From NCBI GenBank assembly GCA_963921795.1, contig OY997650.1, forward strand, positions 21,547,522 to 21,611,521: 64,000 bases of DNA. Reading direction: 5' to 3'. Shown here piece after piece: positions 38,411-54,852 of the stretch; position 1 is the stretch's first letter; each line of letters opens with the position of its first letter. The notes under the pieces are model-generated. The model had not been told where the DNA came from. It made no database searches and saw only the letters and a list, made by a program, of their open reading frames with translations. The translations under genes and the position numbers were made by a program. Origin of the DNA: Nannobrachium achirus (Eukaryota > Chordata > Actinopteri > Myctophiformes > Myctophidae).

Positions 38411-38503
<93 letters not shown>
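38411..38503. repeat. (GT)n microsatellite, about 93 bp
   Basis: Uninterrupted GT dinucleotides. Low-complexity frames on both strands are artefacts. Confidence 0.97.
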
Positions 38504-42043
<3,540 letters not shown>

Positions 42044-42343
42044 CACCGCTCAGTTCACACGAGTGTGATTTTTTCTTTTCTAGTCAAAATTCCCTTTTGA
42101 GGGCCCATGAGATTAATTAGGGGACTTTTACACGAGTACGGATTGCTCTGACTCCGCTAAACGAAACTCGGAGATATTGACACACAGAGACGTGTATTTA
42201 TGACCCAGTCCACATCGTTTTTGGATAGGGGTCCCAGGGTGGATATCTGCATTTTCATATACACAGCAGTATAAAAGGACCAGTACGGAGAATACGATAA
42301 CGTCAGCTTGTCAGAAGTTGTCTCACAGCCGAGAGTTATTGAA

Positions 42344-42347
42344 CCCC

Positions 42348-42378
<31 letters not shown>

Positions 42379-42388
42379 ACACACACAA
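42344..42388. repeat. C-run plus (AC)n
   Basis: Twenty-one C followed directly by twelve AC units. Confidence 0.95.
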
Positions 42389-42506
42389 TCTTTCCTCAAA
42401 ATGAGTAAACTCCAGTGCTACTACTGCAGCAGTGCTACAAGCCGGGCGGTTAGCCTCTACACAGCCACAGTGACTGGCTGACTCCATCGTACGGGCCGTG
42501 CACATC

Positions 42507-42571
42507 GAAAACAGACGATTTACAAGCTCACAACGCGTCGTGGTTTTCTAGATGATGATCTGCTATTTTCT
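42507..42571. repeat. Recurrent hairpin module, degenerate copy
   Basis: The left arm, GACGATTTACAAGCTCACAAC, keeps the family words. The right arm retains GATCTGCTATTTTC but has lost the GAGCTTGTA part, replaced by TTTTCTAGATGAT. Confidence 0.6.
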
Positions 42572-42983
42572 GTCAAAATAAACACACACACAATATGAGC
42601 GCCCACGGGGACTGAACAATCAACCGCAGATCACTCGGGTGCTTAGTGGAAGAGACGGCCGCTAAGTGTTCCGTAGCAGGGGAGGAGAAATGTTGGACCC
42701 TCAAAACTAATCTCTGACATCTTGTTTGTAGAAGATTTTGATTTTTTCTTTTTTTTTGCGGTAAATATGCATTTTGCGTGAATTGGTGCTTTGTCATGAT
42801 GTAACACACCAACTCTAGTTACCCTACGGACAATACGAGCCAACACAACGTGTAAACGCCATACATGATTAGGTGATGACACCAAAACCACAACGGGACC
42901 GTCCTAGTTTAAACATACCCTAAGTTTATTTCTTTAGGGGGTGAAACAAATGATTGAAACCTGCAATCTGTACGTTTTATGTC

Positions 42984-43054
42984 GTACCTGGGATTCAAAC
43001 CTGAATCTTCCATGTAGGAGACCAAACATCTACCACTCAGGCAAGAGGCACTCC
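42984..43054 (-). other. tRNA-like remnant
   Basis: On the minus strand, TTGCCTGAGTGGTA resembles an A box and GGTTTGAATCCC is a B box with one change, at normal tRNA spacing. The acceptor arms do not pair well, so this is more likely a tRNA pseudogene or SINE head than a working tRNA. Confidence 0.4.
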
Positions 43055-45112
<2,058 letters not shown>

Positions 45113-45235
45113 CCCTCCCCCAGGGGTGTCGCACCAAATTCTGGGCCCTGCCTGGGTACAAGGATTCACTGTGGGCCCCCCATGAATGTTCTTCATGGGG
45201 GGGGGGGGGGGGTTTAACCCATTTAGACTGGGAAC

Positions 45236-45280
45236 GCAGATCTACAAGCTCGCAGCGCGGCACTCGATCTGCTATTTTTT
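45236..45280. repeat. Recurrent hairpin module, shortened copy
   Basis: GCAGATCTACAAGCTCGCAG pairs only through GCAGATC/GATCTGC, so the right arm is truncated. Confidence 0.6.
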
Positions 45281-45482
45281 GAAAAACCTATGTTTCTATG
45301 TCAGTGGTGCTCAAACTTTGTGAAGGACCCCCAAAATGATATGGAACCCCCCCATCTCAAAATATGTTGTTCGAGGGACCCCCCCCCCCCCCCTCCCTCC
45401 CTCCAGAAGCAGAATTTGAGCCAAACATGTTTGCTTAAAAAATACATGTATTCAAAGATTTGCACACATTTTCATGACTTTT

Positions 45483-45543
45483 CGAAAATAGCACATCTAC
45501 AAGCTTGCAGCGCCCGCTGTGAGCTTGTATATCTGCTATTTTT
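45483..45543. repeat. Recurrent hairpin module, full-length copy
   Basis: Both arms are present: AAAATAGCACATCTACAAGC on the left and GAGCTTGTATATCTGCTATT on the right, around CAGCGCCCGCTG, which is itself nearly self-complementary. Paired length is about 25 bp with a few mismatches. Confidence 0.75.
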
Positions 45544-46332
45544 CAATAGCCAAAGTATACAATAATTATACCTTGGGCCCTAGTAACTCAGTCCCACCTT
45601 TCCCCGCCTTGTGACGCCCCTGCCCTCCCCTTCGGTGCTAGGGAAATGAAAAAAGGAAAAGAAATGAGGCCAAAGTAACTTTGGCTCCTCTGTGATGGAG
45701 TGAGTGGCAACCCCACACATACCACCTGGACTGGATGAAGAAGAGGGCTTTTCACCAGTGGTGGAAAAAGTACTCAAATGTTTTACTGTAGAAGTCAGAA
45801 ATTCAAAATGTACTTGAGTAGAAGTACAAAGGTGTTGGCATTAAAATGTACTTAAAAGTACAAAATGTTTGAAAATAGCATAGTAGATCAGCGATTTTCA
45901 AATAGCCACAGTATAAAATAGGGCTAAAGTGGTTTAGGTATGTTTAATCACCTTTCTATACTCGACCAATTGGAGGCAAACCTAAACCAGAATGTCTAGC
46001 TACATATTCCCACAATCACCTCTCACAAACATAGCCACCACGTCGAACACACGTGAAAATTGTAAAATGTCCACATTTTAAACATGCCACTCTTTCAACC
46101 GCATTTATTTCTATTTAACAAAAATTGCCTCACGCAGAGCAGTCACTCCTGACGGAATGATCCAACGTTGACCGGCGACGCGAATTTCGTCACAAATGGG
46201 CGGGGCGTAAACACAACGCACTCCAACTAAGTAACTGCCTGCAAGCTGCAAGAGATGGGGGAGGATGGGGGGGGGGAGAGTAGAGAGAGTAGCGAGAGGG
46301 GAGGATGGGGGGTGGAGAGGACAGAGCGCAGC

Positions 46333-46380
46333 TCAGCGGACAGTGTATCGAATTACAACACAGAGGGAGGTGTGTCGTCT
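46333..46380. repeat. Segment shared with about 62.16-62.20 kb
   Basis: GACAGTGTATCGAATTACA plus the adjoining ACAGAGGGAGG and flanking purine-rich tracts recur in reverse complement at about 62150-62200. This marks a dispersed repeat or a captured fragment inside the Helitron 5' region. Confidence 0.5.
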
Positions 46381-46908
46381 TTCTCACCGAACGTGCAGCC
46401 AGTTACACACCATTTGGTTACCCCTCGAATTATGTTCCACCTCTGCCTGGATCCTGCTATGGAGTAACACATTTGCTATGGAGTAACACATTTGCTCGAA
46501 CACCTCATGCAGTGCCGCGCCGCCTCCTGTCGTCTCCTCGCTGCCTCGCTCACTCATTCCTCTCACCCCCCGCATGATATCACAGTGTATTTCGCAAAGC
46601 TCCGTATGTTTCCATCTTTGTTTCATTTGAGTCATTTCATTCTGGTAAGTACAACCTAAATCAATGCTCTACCTCATTACAGCCAATGCTGTTTACTTTT
46701 AGCACATTTCAAGTTGCCAAATGTTAATTGTAGGAGCTCACAGAATTAAGATTTTGTGGCCACTGTGACACTATCAAAACATGTTTAACAAAGTGATAGC
46801 AGGTCAACGAGGAGGCATTTATATGCACAGTTTTCAACTCAATTGAGTCTATATCTGCCAAGCAGTGCTGTGTGACTGTCTACAGCCACTTTTGCCTCAA
46901 AATCGTAT

Positions 46909-47150
46909 GGGTGTACTTTTACTCCACTAGAATTATTTGACAACTTTACTATAGTTAATTTGCAGATATAAATTATTATATTATAAAACGTACATTTCAT
47001 TTGTCCATTTCAGCCCCAATTCTTTACCTACAGTATTTGACAGTATACACATATACATCTACAACCTCACAATTAAAATAATAATTATGCCAATACTTAC
47101 TTTCAAAACAGTTCAATACCACTGTGTTGATACTTTACTTATTAATTATA
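46909..47150 (+). repeat. hAT-MITE fragment inside the Helitron
   Basis: GTACTTTTACTCCACTAGAA and the following TTATTTGACAACTTTA and ACATTTCATTTGTCCATTT blocks match, in the opposite orientation, the MITE that hosts the Helitron, and match 33480-33610. A degenerate hairpin word (ATCTACAACCTCACAA) sits at the expected central place near 47060. It has no preserved termini. Confidence 0.5.
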
Positions 47151-47629
47151 TATTTTATTTTGGCCACATCTTGGTATGGTAACACACCATGCCCCCCACA
47201 TTCTTGTGCTCAATGGGGAAGCCTCTGTTTGTTTACTCTGTCCCTGCCCCCTGTAGCTCGCCTTTGTGTGTTGGTTGTTAAAATTCCTACCACCAAGCCA
47301 GGCATCATGTATACTGCACTCCCTGTACAGTATGTAACGCATCCCTACATCATGTATATTGCTCTGTATGTAATACATTAAACAATACATTTAGCCCAAT
47401 GCCATTTAAACTGATAAACTTCACCACGGACTGTGTAACCCCCCCCCCCCCCCCCCACCACTCACTGTATGTGTGTAACACCCCCTTACAGTGTCTCACT
47501 CTACAAGTACTCTAATACTTTCTTCCCACAACATGCTTTCCCACTGCACATCACCTCCTCAGCAGCAACTCAACTTGCCAAGTACATGGACAACACCTTT
47601 TGCAACGCCATATACGTACCACAACAGTC

Positions 47630-47696
47630 ATGAAACGGAAAAGGCCTTTGTTTGGTCCAAAAAAACGCAAGCGTCCACGCTTGCCAGACGCATCAG
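47630..47696 (+). CDS. Helitron RepHel, predicted exon 1 (NLS-like)
   Basis: ATG at 47630 opens 22 codons that read MKRKRPLFG, then a PKKRKRPR-type nuclear localisation motif, then LPDAS. The exon ends CAG followed by GTAAGA, a consensus donor (GT at 47697-47698). It leaves one base of the next codon, which is the phase required by the acceptor at 50203 and by the two 69-bp cassettes between them. A strongly basic N-terminus suits a nuclear replication protein. The exon is inferred from splice signals and phase; no transcript was available. Confidence 0.55.
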
Positions 47697-48069
47697 GTAA
47701 GATTTCTCTCTGTACTAGACTCAGTGCTCATCTGTTGCACTTCCTGTTGGATGCATTCTATGCCACAGAACCATGTGCATTACAACATTTTATTACACTA
47801 GCAAAATATGAACACATCCTTTTCTCTGTTTTACACAAAGAAGCTCAATTCACTACACTGCATTGCAGTAATTGGCGTTACCTTAATTTAGCTCATGCAT
47901 AGCAGCTGTATTGTAACTATTTGGTAGTGTAATTATTTGCATCTTCTATTCCAACAAATCACATTAAACACATTAAAGCCTAAAGCCTGAACACATTTAT
48001 CCAGCTATTAATGTCATATACATGTCACTTCTCAGCTGAACACGATGATGTTGCTCTACAAGCCATGGC

Positions 48070-48120
<51 letters not shown>
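48070..48120. repeat. (GT)n microsatellite
   Basis: About 25 GT units. The tract begins where the cassette coding sequence of the first copy (from 48036) breaks off, so that copy is destroyed. Confidence 0.95.
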
Positions 48121-48121
<1 letters not shown>

Positions 48122-48185
48122 TCACTATGCTTGCCTTGCATGCCTTGCCTATGCAATTGTCTTCACCTTAATGTACCTCATGCAT

Positions 48186-48850
48186 TGTTGTGACCGTCAG
48201 GTCACACTAACTATCAAAACCTCCACCAGCTGTCCATCAGTCAGTCCGTCTGTCTGTCACACGTCACACTTTTGCCCTGCTCATATCTCCGCAACCGTTG
48301 CCCCGAATTCTCACATGACCCTCTTCTAGCGCCACCATGAGGCCAATTCTTGCCCTAAAATCACGCAAATCGGTACACAGTTGGTCTACACTCATGTCAT
48401 AAACATGGATCTGGCCCATTTAGCACCACCTTCAGGCCGACTTTTTGAAACACATTTTTGGACACTGCTCCTACACATTTTGGCCCTAAAATCACACAAA
48501 TCGGTACACAGTATGTCTACACTCATGTCATCAACATGGATCTGTCACATCTAGCGCCACCATCAGGCCGATTTTTTCAAACACATTTTTGGACACTGCT
48601 CCTACAGATTTTGCCCAAAAATCACGCAAATCGCTACACAGTATGTCTACACTCATGTCAGCAACATGGATCTCTCCCACATAGCGCCACCATCAGGCCA
48701 ATTCTTTCAAACACTTTTTTGGATACTTCTCCTACACATTTTGCCCTAAAATCTCTTAAATCGCAACACAGTATGTCAACATGGATCTGTCCTCTTTGTG
48801 TATACATGTGACCTGACGGTCGCTTATCTCCCGATTAGGGAGTCTTACTG
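48186..48850. mobile_element. Satellite-bearing insertion with empty site in the duplicate
   Basis: One duplicate reads CCTCATGCAT, this 665-bp insert, then GTAGGTGTTG. The other (49697-49715) reads CCTCATGCATAGTAGGTGTTG without it. The insert begins with the self-complementary GTGACCGTCAGGTCAC near 48190 and ends with GTGACCTGACGGTCGC near 48808, inverted relative to each other. Between them are four tandem units of about 115-131 bp, each containing CTACACTCATGTCA or a variant and ACATGGATCT (48403, 48534, 48664, 48779). I do not recognise the superfamily. A related fragment lies at 56570-56770. Confidence 0.65.
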
Positions 48851-48992
48851 GTAGGTGTTGTCTACCAGACTATTTGCATAATTCCAAACACAATCACATT
48901 AAACACACTATAGCTAGACACAACTTTAGGTGCATTACATTCTGGCTTTTCTCCAGCTATTAACATAATATACATGTCACACCACTTCTCAG

Positions 48993-49061
48993 CTGAACAT
49001 CATGATGCCGCTCCACAACGCATGGTACAGACCCCTTTGTTGCAGCAGCCTGACAGCAGAG
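48993..49061 (+). CDS. Putative 69-bp cassette exon of RepHel, copy 1
   Basis: It is bounded by a pyrimidine-rich acceptor ending TTCTCAG and a donor GTAATG. In the phase set by exon 1 it reads 23 codons without a stop, beginning AEHHDAAPQRMVQ. Its length is a multiple of three, so inclusion or skipping preserves the frame. Function unknown; it may be an alternative exon or a by-product of the duplication. Confidence 0.4.
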
Positions 49062-49136
49062 GTAATGACTTCTGTTCTCTCAACCTTCAGCCTTGTGTCC
49101 ACTAAACTCGCATCAAAAACAGGCATAAAGATGTAT

Positions 49137-49251
49137 TGTGTGTGTGCGTGTGTGTGTGCGCGTGTGTGTGTGCGCGTGCGTGCGTGCGTGCGTGCCTGTG
49201 TGCGTGCGTGCGTGCGTGCGTGTGTGTGCGCGCGTGCGTGCGTGCACGTGT
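49137..49251. repeat. GT/GCGT-rich tract
   Basis: Alternating purine-pyrimidine GTGTGC/CGTG sequence, imperfect, with a related shorter tract at 49990-50060 in the second duplicate. Confidence 0.9.
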
Positions 49252-49573
49252 GTATTTGGTTCCATACCCACACAGTGGCTTGGAGAAAAAAAAAAGACAC
49301 ATTACTTCTTACATACATATTATTCTCATTGCAATACCTCATATCCAACTATCTCATGCATTATACACCACAGAACCATGTGCATTACAACATTTTATTG
49401 CACTCGCAAAATATGAACACACATCCTTTTCTCTGTTTTACACAAAGAAGCTCAATTCACTACACTGCATGACTATGTGATTGGCATTCCACATCTTTCA
49501 GCCATTCTGTCCACTAAATACTTGCATACTGTCATCTACATATGTCATACATCAAAAAATGCACATAGAAGTA

Positions 49574-49576
<3 letters not shown>

Positions 49577-49645
<69 letters not shown>
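49577..49645. repeat. (GT)n microsatellite
   Basis: Pure GT tract of about 34 units, counterpart of 48070-48120 in the second duplicate. Confidence 0.95.
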
Positions 49646-49646
<1 letters not shown>

Positions 49647-49846
49647 ACTATGCTTGCATGCCTTGCCTATGCAATTGTCTTCACCTTAATGTACCTCATG
49701 CATAGTAGGTGTTGTCTACCAGACTATTTGCATAATTTCAAACACAATCACATTAAACACACCATAGCTAGACACAACTTTAGGTGCATTACATTCTGGC
49801 TTTTCTCCAGCTATTAACATAATATACATGTCACACCACTTCTCAG

Positions 49847-49915
49847 CTGAACATCATGATGGCGCTCCACAACGCATGGTACAGACCCCTTTGTTGCAGC
49901 AGCCTGACAGCAGAG
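49847..49915 (+). CDS. Putative 69-bp cassette exon of RepHel, copy 2
   Basis: The same acceptor, donor, phase and length as 48993-49061. The only coding difference I see is GCG-to-CCG context giving G for A at the sixth residue (AEHHDGAPQ). The retained open frame in both copies is notable for so short a segment but could be chance. Confidence 0.4.
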
Positions 49916-50202
49916 GTAATGACTTCTGTTCTCTCAACCTTCAGCCTCGTGTCCACTAAATTCACATCAAAAACGGGCATAAAGATGTAGTGTGTGTGTG
50001 TGTGTTTGTGTGTGTGTGTGCGTGTGTGTGTGTGCGTGCGTGCCTGCGTGCGTGCGTGCGCATGTTTGTGCCTGCAATGCATGTGTGTATTTGGTTCCAT
50101 ACCCGCACAGCAGGCTGGAGAAAAACACAACACACATTACTTCTTACATACATATCATTATTCTCATTGCAATACCTCATATCCAACTATCTCACCTATC
50201 AG

Positions 50203-50301
50203 CTCAACACCTTCAAAAGAAGCCACTGACAAGACACAACAAGAAGACGCAAAACCAGAAAAGGAGACAGAGACGCACATTGGAGACGCCAGAGGCCAAA
50301 G
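50203..50301 (+). CDS. Helitron RepHel, predicted internal exon (basic)
   Basis: The acceptor is CTCACCTATCAG and the donor is AAAG|GTTAATG. It holds 99 bp, phase 1 in and out, encoding a lysine/arginine-rich peptide (QHLQKKPLTRHNKKTQNQKR... continuing RQRR). It joins exon 1 and the main exon without a stop. The joined frame (67+99+4409 nt) is exactly 1525 codons including the stop. Confidence 0.55.
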
Positions 50302-50443
50302 GTTAATGTCTTCACTTCCCTTCATTTACTACACTGACATATTCAAATTTCACGATCAAAACAAATGCACCACGCACTGACTATAATAAATATGTCTTTA
50401 CTTTGCATTAACTAACACATATCCAACTTTCTTCTTTTCTCAG

Positions 50444-53400
50444 CCGAACGTTGTGCAAAGAGGCGGCTGACACGTAACCCCAAAAAACCACAACCTCTTG
50501 CCAAACCTGCAACAAAGACTTTGCAGATTCTCGATGGCCTCCATGTCGACCAACTCTCACACACAGCTGATACTATTGGCCAGATGAACCACAAATGTCA
50601 AAAGTGTGGTGCATACAAATTCCTAAATGAGACGTCCAGTTCCTGCTGCTTGGAGGGAAAGGTTTGCCTGCCAGCCTTCCCTAAGCCCCCAGACGCCATC
50701 AATCATCTGTGGTTCGCCAATACCCCTCAAGCACAACTATTCCGTACACACAGCCGTGTCTTCAACAACGCTGTCTGCCTCTCCAGTCTGTCCGTACGAC
50801 AGCGAAAATTTTTAGACTTCTCTCCTACTGTCATCTTCCAAGGCAGGGTAGTCCAGAGAATAGGCCCACTCCAGGCAGCACCAGGTGCCCAGCCTCGCTT
50901 TGCCCAAATTTATGTCCTTGACCCAAGTCTGGAAAGAACCACAAGATTTGCAAACATGACCCTTCCCGCTCACATGACTGATAAAGACAAAGACAAAATG
51001 AAGAGTTTGCTGGAGACTGTGCAGCAAGTCATTCACCAGCACAATGTCTTTATTCATGATTTCAAGCAGATTATTGAAACCCCCGAAGAAGAACTACAGG
51101 GAGGCACTGTTGTCATCAGTGCTGCAGCCAGGCCCCAGGGAGGCCATTCCCGCGTTTACAATGCACAGTCTAATCTACAAGAACTTAGCATTGTCACCAA
51201 CGAAGAACCCCACGATCTGGTCCTCCACTTACGTGGTGGAGGTCTGACAACCATATCGGATCTCAATCCCAAAGCCATGCCCCTCCACTTCACGCTCCTC
51301 TTCATTGAGGGGACATCTGGCTGGGATAAGGATCTCAAACATGCAAACAGTGATAGAAGGCTCACAGCCCGTCAGTTCTTTACCTACCACCTAAATATCC
51401 GCCACACTGCCAGTGACTACCTTTTCCAGACCGGAAGACTCTTCCAAGAATGGATCCTCAATGGCTGGATAACAACCGAGAACCAGAAGCTGAATTTTTT
51501 GCGTTACAACCAGAAGGCTTTACGAGCTGACACATACAAGAACCTCCAACAGGTTGTGGCTGAGCGTAGGCGGGAACAGGGTGCTCCATCTGATTCCCTC
51601 TACCACAATGAGCAGGAAAATGCAATAGGTAGAATTATCCTCCCAAGCTCTTTCCACGCCGGTCCACGTTGGTACCACAGCAAATTCCAAGACGCCATGG
51701 CCATAGTCCGACACATGCGCAAGCCAGACCTCTTCATCACCATGACCTGCAATCCTAAATGGTCAGAGATTGCAGAAAACCTGACGTCTGGTCAGACAGC
51801 CCAAGATCGGCCTGACCTGGTGGCCCGGGTATTCAAACAAAAGAAAGATCAGTTCATGAATGACATCACCCACGGTTGCTGCTTTGGCAGACCTGCTGCA
51901 TTCCTCTGGGTCATAGAGTGGCAAAAACGTGGCTTACCTCACACACACATCCTCCTCATCCTGGCAGACGAGGACAAACCCAAGACATCAGACCAAGTGG
52001 ACCAAATTGTCTGTGCAGAACTCCCCCCTGACCCTGATGAAATCGGGATCTCTCCCGACGAAAAACAAAGGCGCCAGCCACTGTGGGATATTGTACTCAA
52101 GAATATGATCCACAGACCCTGTGGAGTGCTGAATCCAGCAAGTTACTGCATGGAGAACAAAGCCTGTAGCAAGCACTTCCCAAAACCGTTCCAGCGCACA
52201 ACAACAGTGGACGAGAGCACAAGCCATCCTATCTACCGCCGTCGTGCTCCAGGTGAAGGAGGCCGATCTACACGAATCTACAACACAAAACTAATACCTG
52301 AAACAAACGAAACAATCAAGACCTACCAGGACATTGACAACAGTTGGGTAGTGCCCTACAACCCCTACAACAGCCTACGATACGACTGCCACATCAATGT
52401 GGAAATCTGCATCTCTGCACTTGCTGCCAAATACCTCTTCAAATATGTCACCAAGGGCCCTGACCGTGCAATGGTTTCTGTTGAAGTTGCTGCTGACCAG
52501 CGTGACGAGATCCGTGAATATGAAGACATGCGTTCTGTTGGGTCAAGTGAGGCCTGCTGGAAACTATTTGCCTTCAAAATATCACACAACGAGCCTTCTG
52601 TCAAAGCTCTCCGATTGCATCTGGAAGACCAACAGCATGTTGTTTTCGTTGAGGGTAATGAGGAGAATGTGGTCCAGCAGGGCAGGGAGACAGAATTGAC
52701 TGCTTTCTTCAGGCTAAATGCCCAACAGAAAGCAGCCATGGGTCCAGACTTCAACCCTGCAACCATGCAACGCTATGTTGACATGCCTCAAAAATACACC
52801 TATAACAACAACAACTGGCAGGTCAGAAAGAAAAAAGGTCTCTTCCTCGGCCGTGTCCACACCATCAATCCCCTGGCTGGAGATGTCTTCTACCTCAGAC
52901 TGCTCCTCCACCATGACCACTGCAGGGGTAAAACAAGTTTTGAGGACCTTTGCTCCATCAATGGCAGGGCCCTTGACAACTACCAGGCAGTGTGCAGGGA
53001 ACTTGGCCTGTTGGCTGATGATGAAGAATGGTGCACTGTCCTTACTGAGGCTGCTGCCACACAACTCTGCCCCCAGATTCGTGCCTTATTCGTAATCATC
53101 CTCATCTTCTGCCAACCAGCTAACCCCACACAACTGTTTGATGACTTCTGGCAAGACTGGACTGACGATTTCAAACGGAAAGCCACACGTAGGGCTCTGA
53201 CCTTCACGGAAGACCAGCTCAAAACCATGGTGAGGCTGGATCTGCAAGTCCGTCTCCAGTCGCATGAACGAGATCTCCAAGACTATAGCCTGCCTGAAAT
53301 GACGGATGGGGAAAAGGCTACTGTCCATGGCCTGGTCAACATCGAAGAGGCCCTGATCCGCGAGGAGATGGACTATGATGTGAACGAGCTGGCAGCCAAT

Positions 53401-54852
53401 GTGCAGGCAACTACTCCACAGTTCACTGCTGCCCAACAAGACATTTATGACACTGTCATGAGGGCAGTCACGCAACAGGACAGCCTACAACTATTCATAT
53501 CAGCACGTGGAGGTTGTGGTAAGACCTTCCTGCTCAATGCTGTCTTGGATGCTGTGCGCAGTCTGGAACCAGGTGGCTGCATTGCCCTTGCCATGGCAAC
53601 CACTGGCATTGCTGCCCAACTCCTTCACCTGGGAAGAACACTCCATTCGCGGCTGAAAGCTCCACTCCAACCAACAGAGGACACAGTATTGAACATCACT
53701 GCTCAGAGCACCCTAGCCAAGCTGGTGCGCCGGGCACGTCTCCTGCTGATTGATGAGGCCACCATGCTACACCGCTTCCTGCTGGAGGCACTTGACCGCA
53801 CACTGAGAGACCTGATGGGCAAGCCAAACTGTCCATTTGGTGGGAAAATTATTATCTTAGCCGGCGACTTCCGTCAGTGTCTTCCAGTAGTTCCAAGGGC
53901 TAATCGTGCCCAGATTGTAAAGAGCTGCATTAACCACTCCTTCCTCTGGCCACACTTCCAAGTTTTCACCCTCACTGAGAACATGCGGGTCAGGGCCAGT
54001 GGAGACCCACACCTCGAGGACTTTGACAACTGGACTCTCAGCCTTGGAGATGGTACAGCAAATGATGACAACAGCTTGGTCCCCATCCCAGAGGCAATGT
54101 CTTTCCACATTCAAGCCAACACGGACAAAGACAACACAGCAGAACAGCACTCCATGAAGGACTTCTGCCACACCGTGTTTCCTGACTTGCCCACCAACTT
54201 CACCACTACTGGATGGCTGGATGGCAGATCACTCCTTGCCCCTACCAACAAGGAAGTGGATGCCATCAACGACTTAATAGAGACCTGGGTGCCAGGTGTG
54301 TCAACCAAGCTCAGTAGTGCTGACACCCTGGAGCACTATCAAGATTTCATGCGGTTCAACGTGGAATATCTTAACACCCTCTGCCCCAATGGATTTCCCA
54401 GGCACATCATCACCCTGAAATCTGGGATGCCCTTGATGCTACTCCGCAACATCAGCCCCAAAGAGGGACTCTGCAATGGCACCAAACTCATTTTCCAAAG
54501 AACCCTCAACAACAAGCTACTGCTCTGCAAAATCACAGCCACTCAAAAGGAGGTCCTAATCCCTCGCATCAAGTTAATTCCTAACAGAGGACTTTTTCCT
54601 TTTGACTGGGCAAGGCGACAGTTTCCAGTCCGCATCGCTTTTGCCACCACCATCAACAAATCACAAGGCCAGACACTTAAACGAGTGGGAGTCTGGCTTC
54701 GGGCCCCTGTCTTCAGTCATGGACAGCTGTATGTTGCCAGCTCGAGGACGGGTGACCCACAAGCCCTCAACTATGCCATCCTGCAGCAGCAAGGACAGCG
54801 GGAAAACCACACTGACAATGTGGTTTTTAAAGAAGTTCTTCTTCCCCATTAA
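50444..54852 (+). CDS. Helitron RepHel replication initiator-helicase, main exon
   Basis: This is a rolling-circle transposase: an HUH nuclease nicks and joins single strands and a Pif1-like SF1 helicase unwinds DNA in the nucleus. The exon start is chosen from a branch-site-like CTAAC (50412), a pyrimidine tract and CAG ending at 50443; an in-frame TAA lies at 50413 upstream and there is no ATG at the start. Counting residue 1 at 50521: a zinc-finger-like cluster C26-X2-C29 ... C42-C43 ... C49; the Helitron N-domain with LFITMTCNPKW near 413; HUH motif H474-T-H476; paired catalytic tyrosines Y638 and Y642; Walker A GGCGKT at 997-1002; Walker B DEA at 1078-1080; GDFRQ at 1115-1119; helicase motif VI ASSR with R1409. 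No stops or frameshifts occur in 4.4 kb and all key residues are present, so the protein looks intact. The stop codon is followed at once by a donor-like GGTAAGG. No OTU or endonuclease domain is visible, unlike Helentrons. Confidence 0.93.

Larger units (their letters stand above)
45113..45630. mobile_element. hAT-type MITE with perfect 8-bp TSD
   Basis: The element at 45121-45622 (502 bp) starts CAGGGGTGTCGCACC and ends TGTGACGCCCCTG, CAGGGGYGTC-type hAT termini. CCCTCCCC flanks it on both sides (45113-45120 and 45623-45630), although the low complexity of this octamer weakens it slightly. Inside are two hairpin modules (45236-45280 and 45483-45543), a G-run, a C-run, and a fragment starting CAGTGGTGCTCAAAC at about 45302 from another MITE type. 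No coding capacity. Confidence 0.75.
47753..50200 (+). repeat. Tandem duplication in the Helitron 5' region
   Basis: Blocks recur in order. CCACAGAACCATGTGCATTA occurs at about 47763 and 49368. (GT)n followed by ATGCCTTGCCTATGCAATTG occurs at about 48139 and 49659. TAGGTGTTGTCTACCAGAC occurs at 48852 and 49707. The 69-bp cassette plus its GT/CG-rich follow-on occurs at 48993 and 49847. A partial earlier copy of the cassette start is at 48036. The first unit is longer because of the insertion at 48186-48850. The copies are very similar, so the duplication is fairly recent or homogenised. Confidence 0.8.

Noticed and set aside
48186..48850. CRISPR-like array from the four repeated units
   Set aside because: The units are contiguous diverged tandem repeats of 115-131 bp without constant-length unique spacers, and the genome is eukaryotic.
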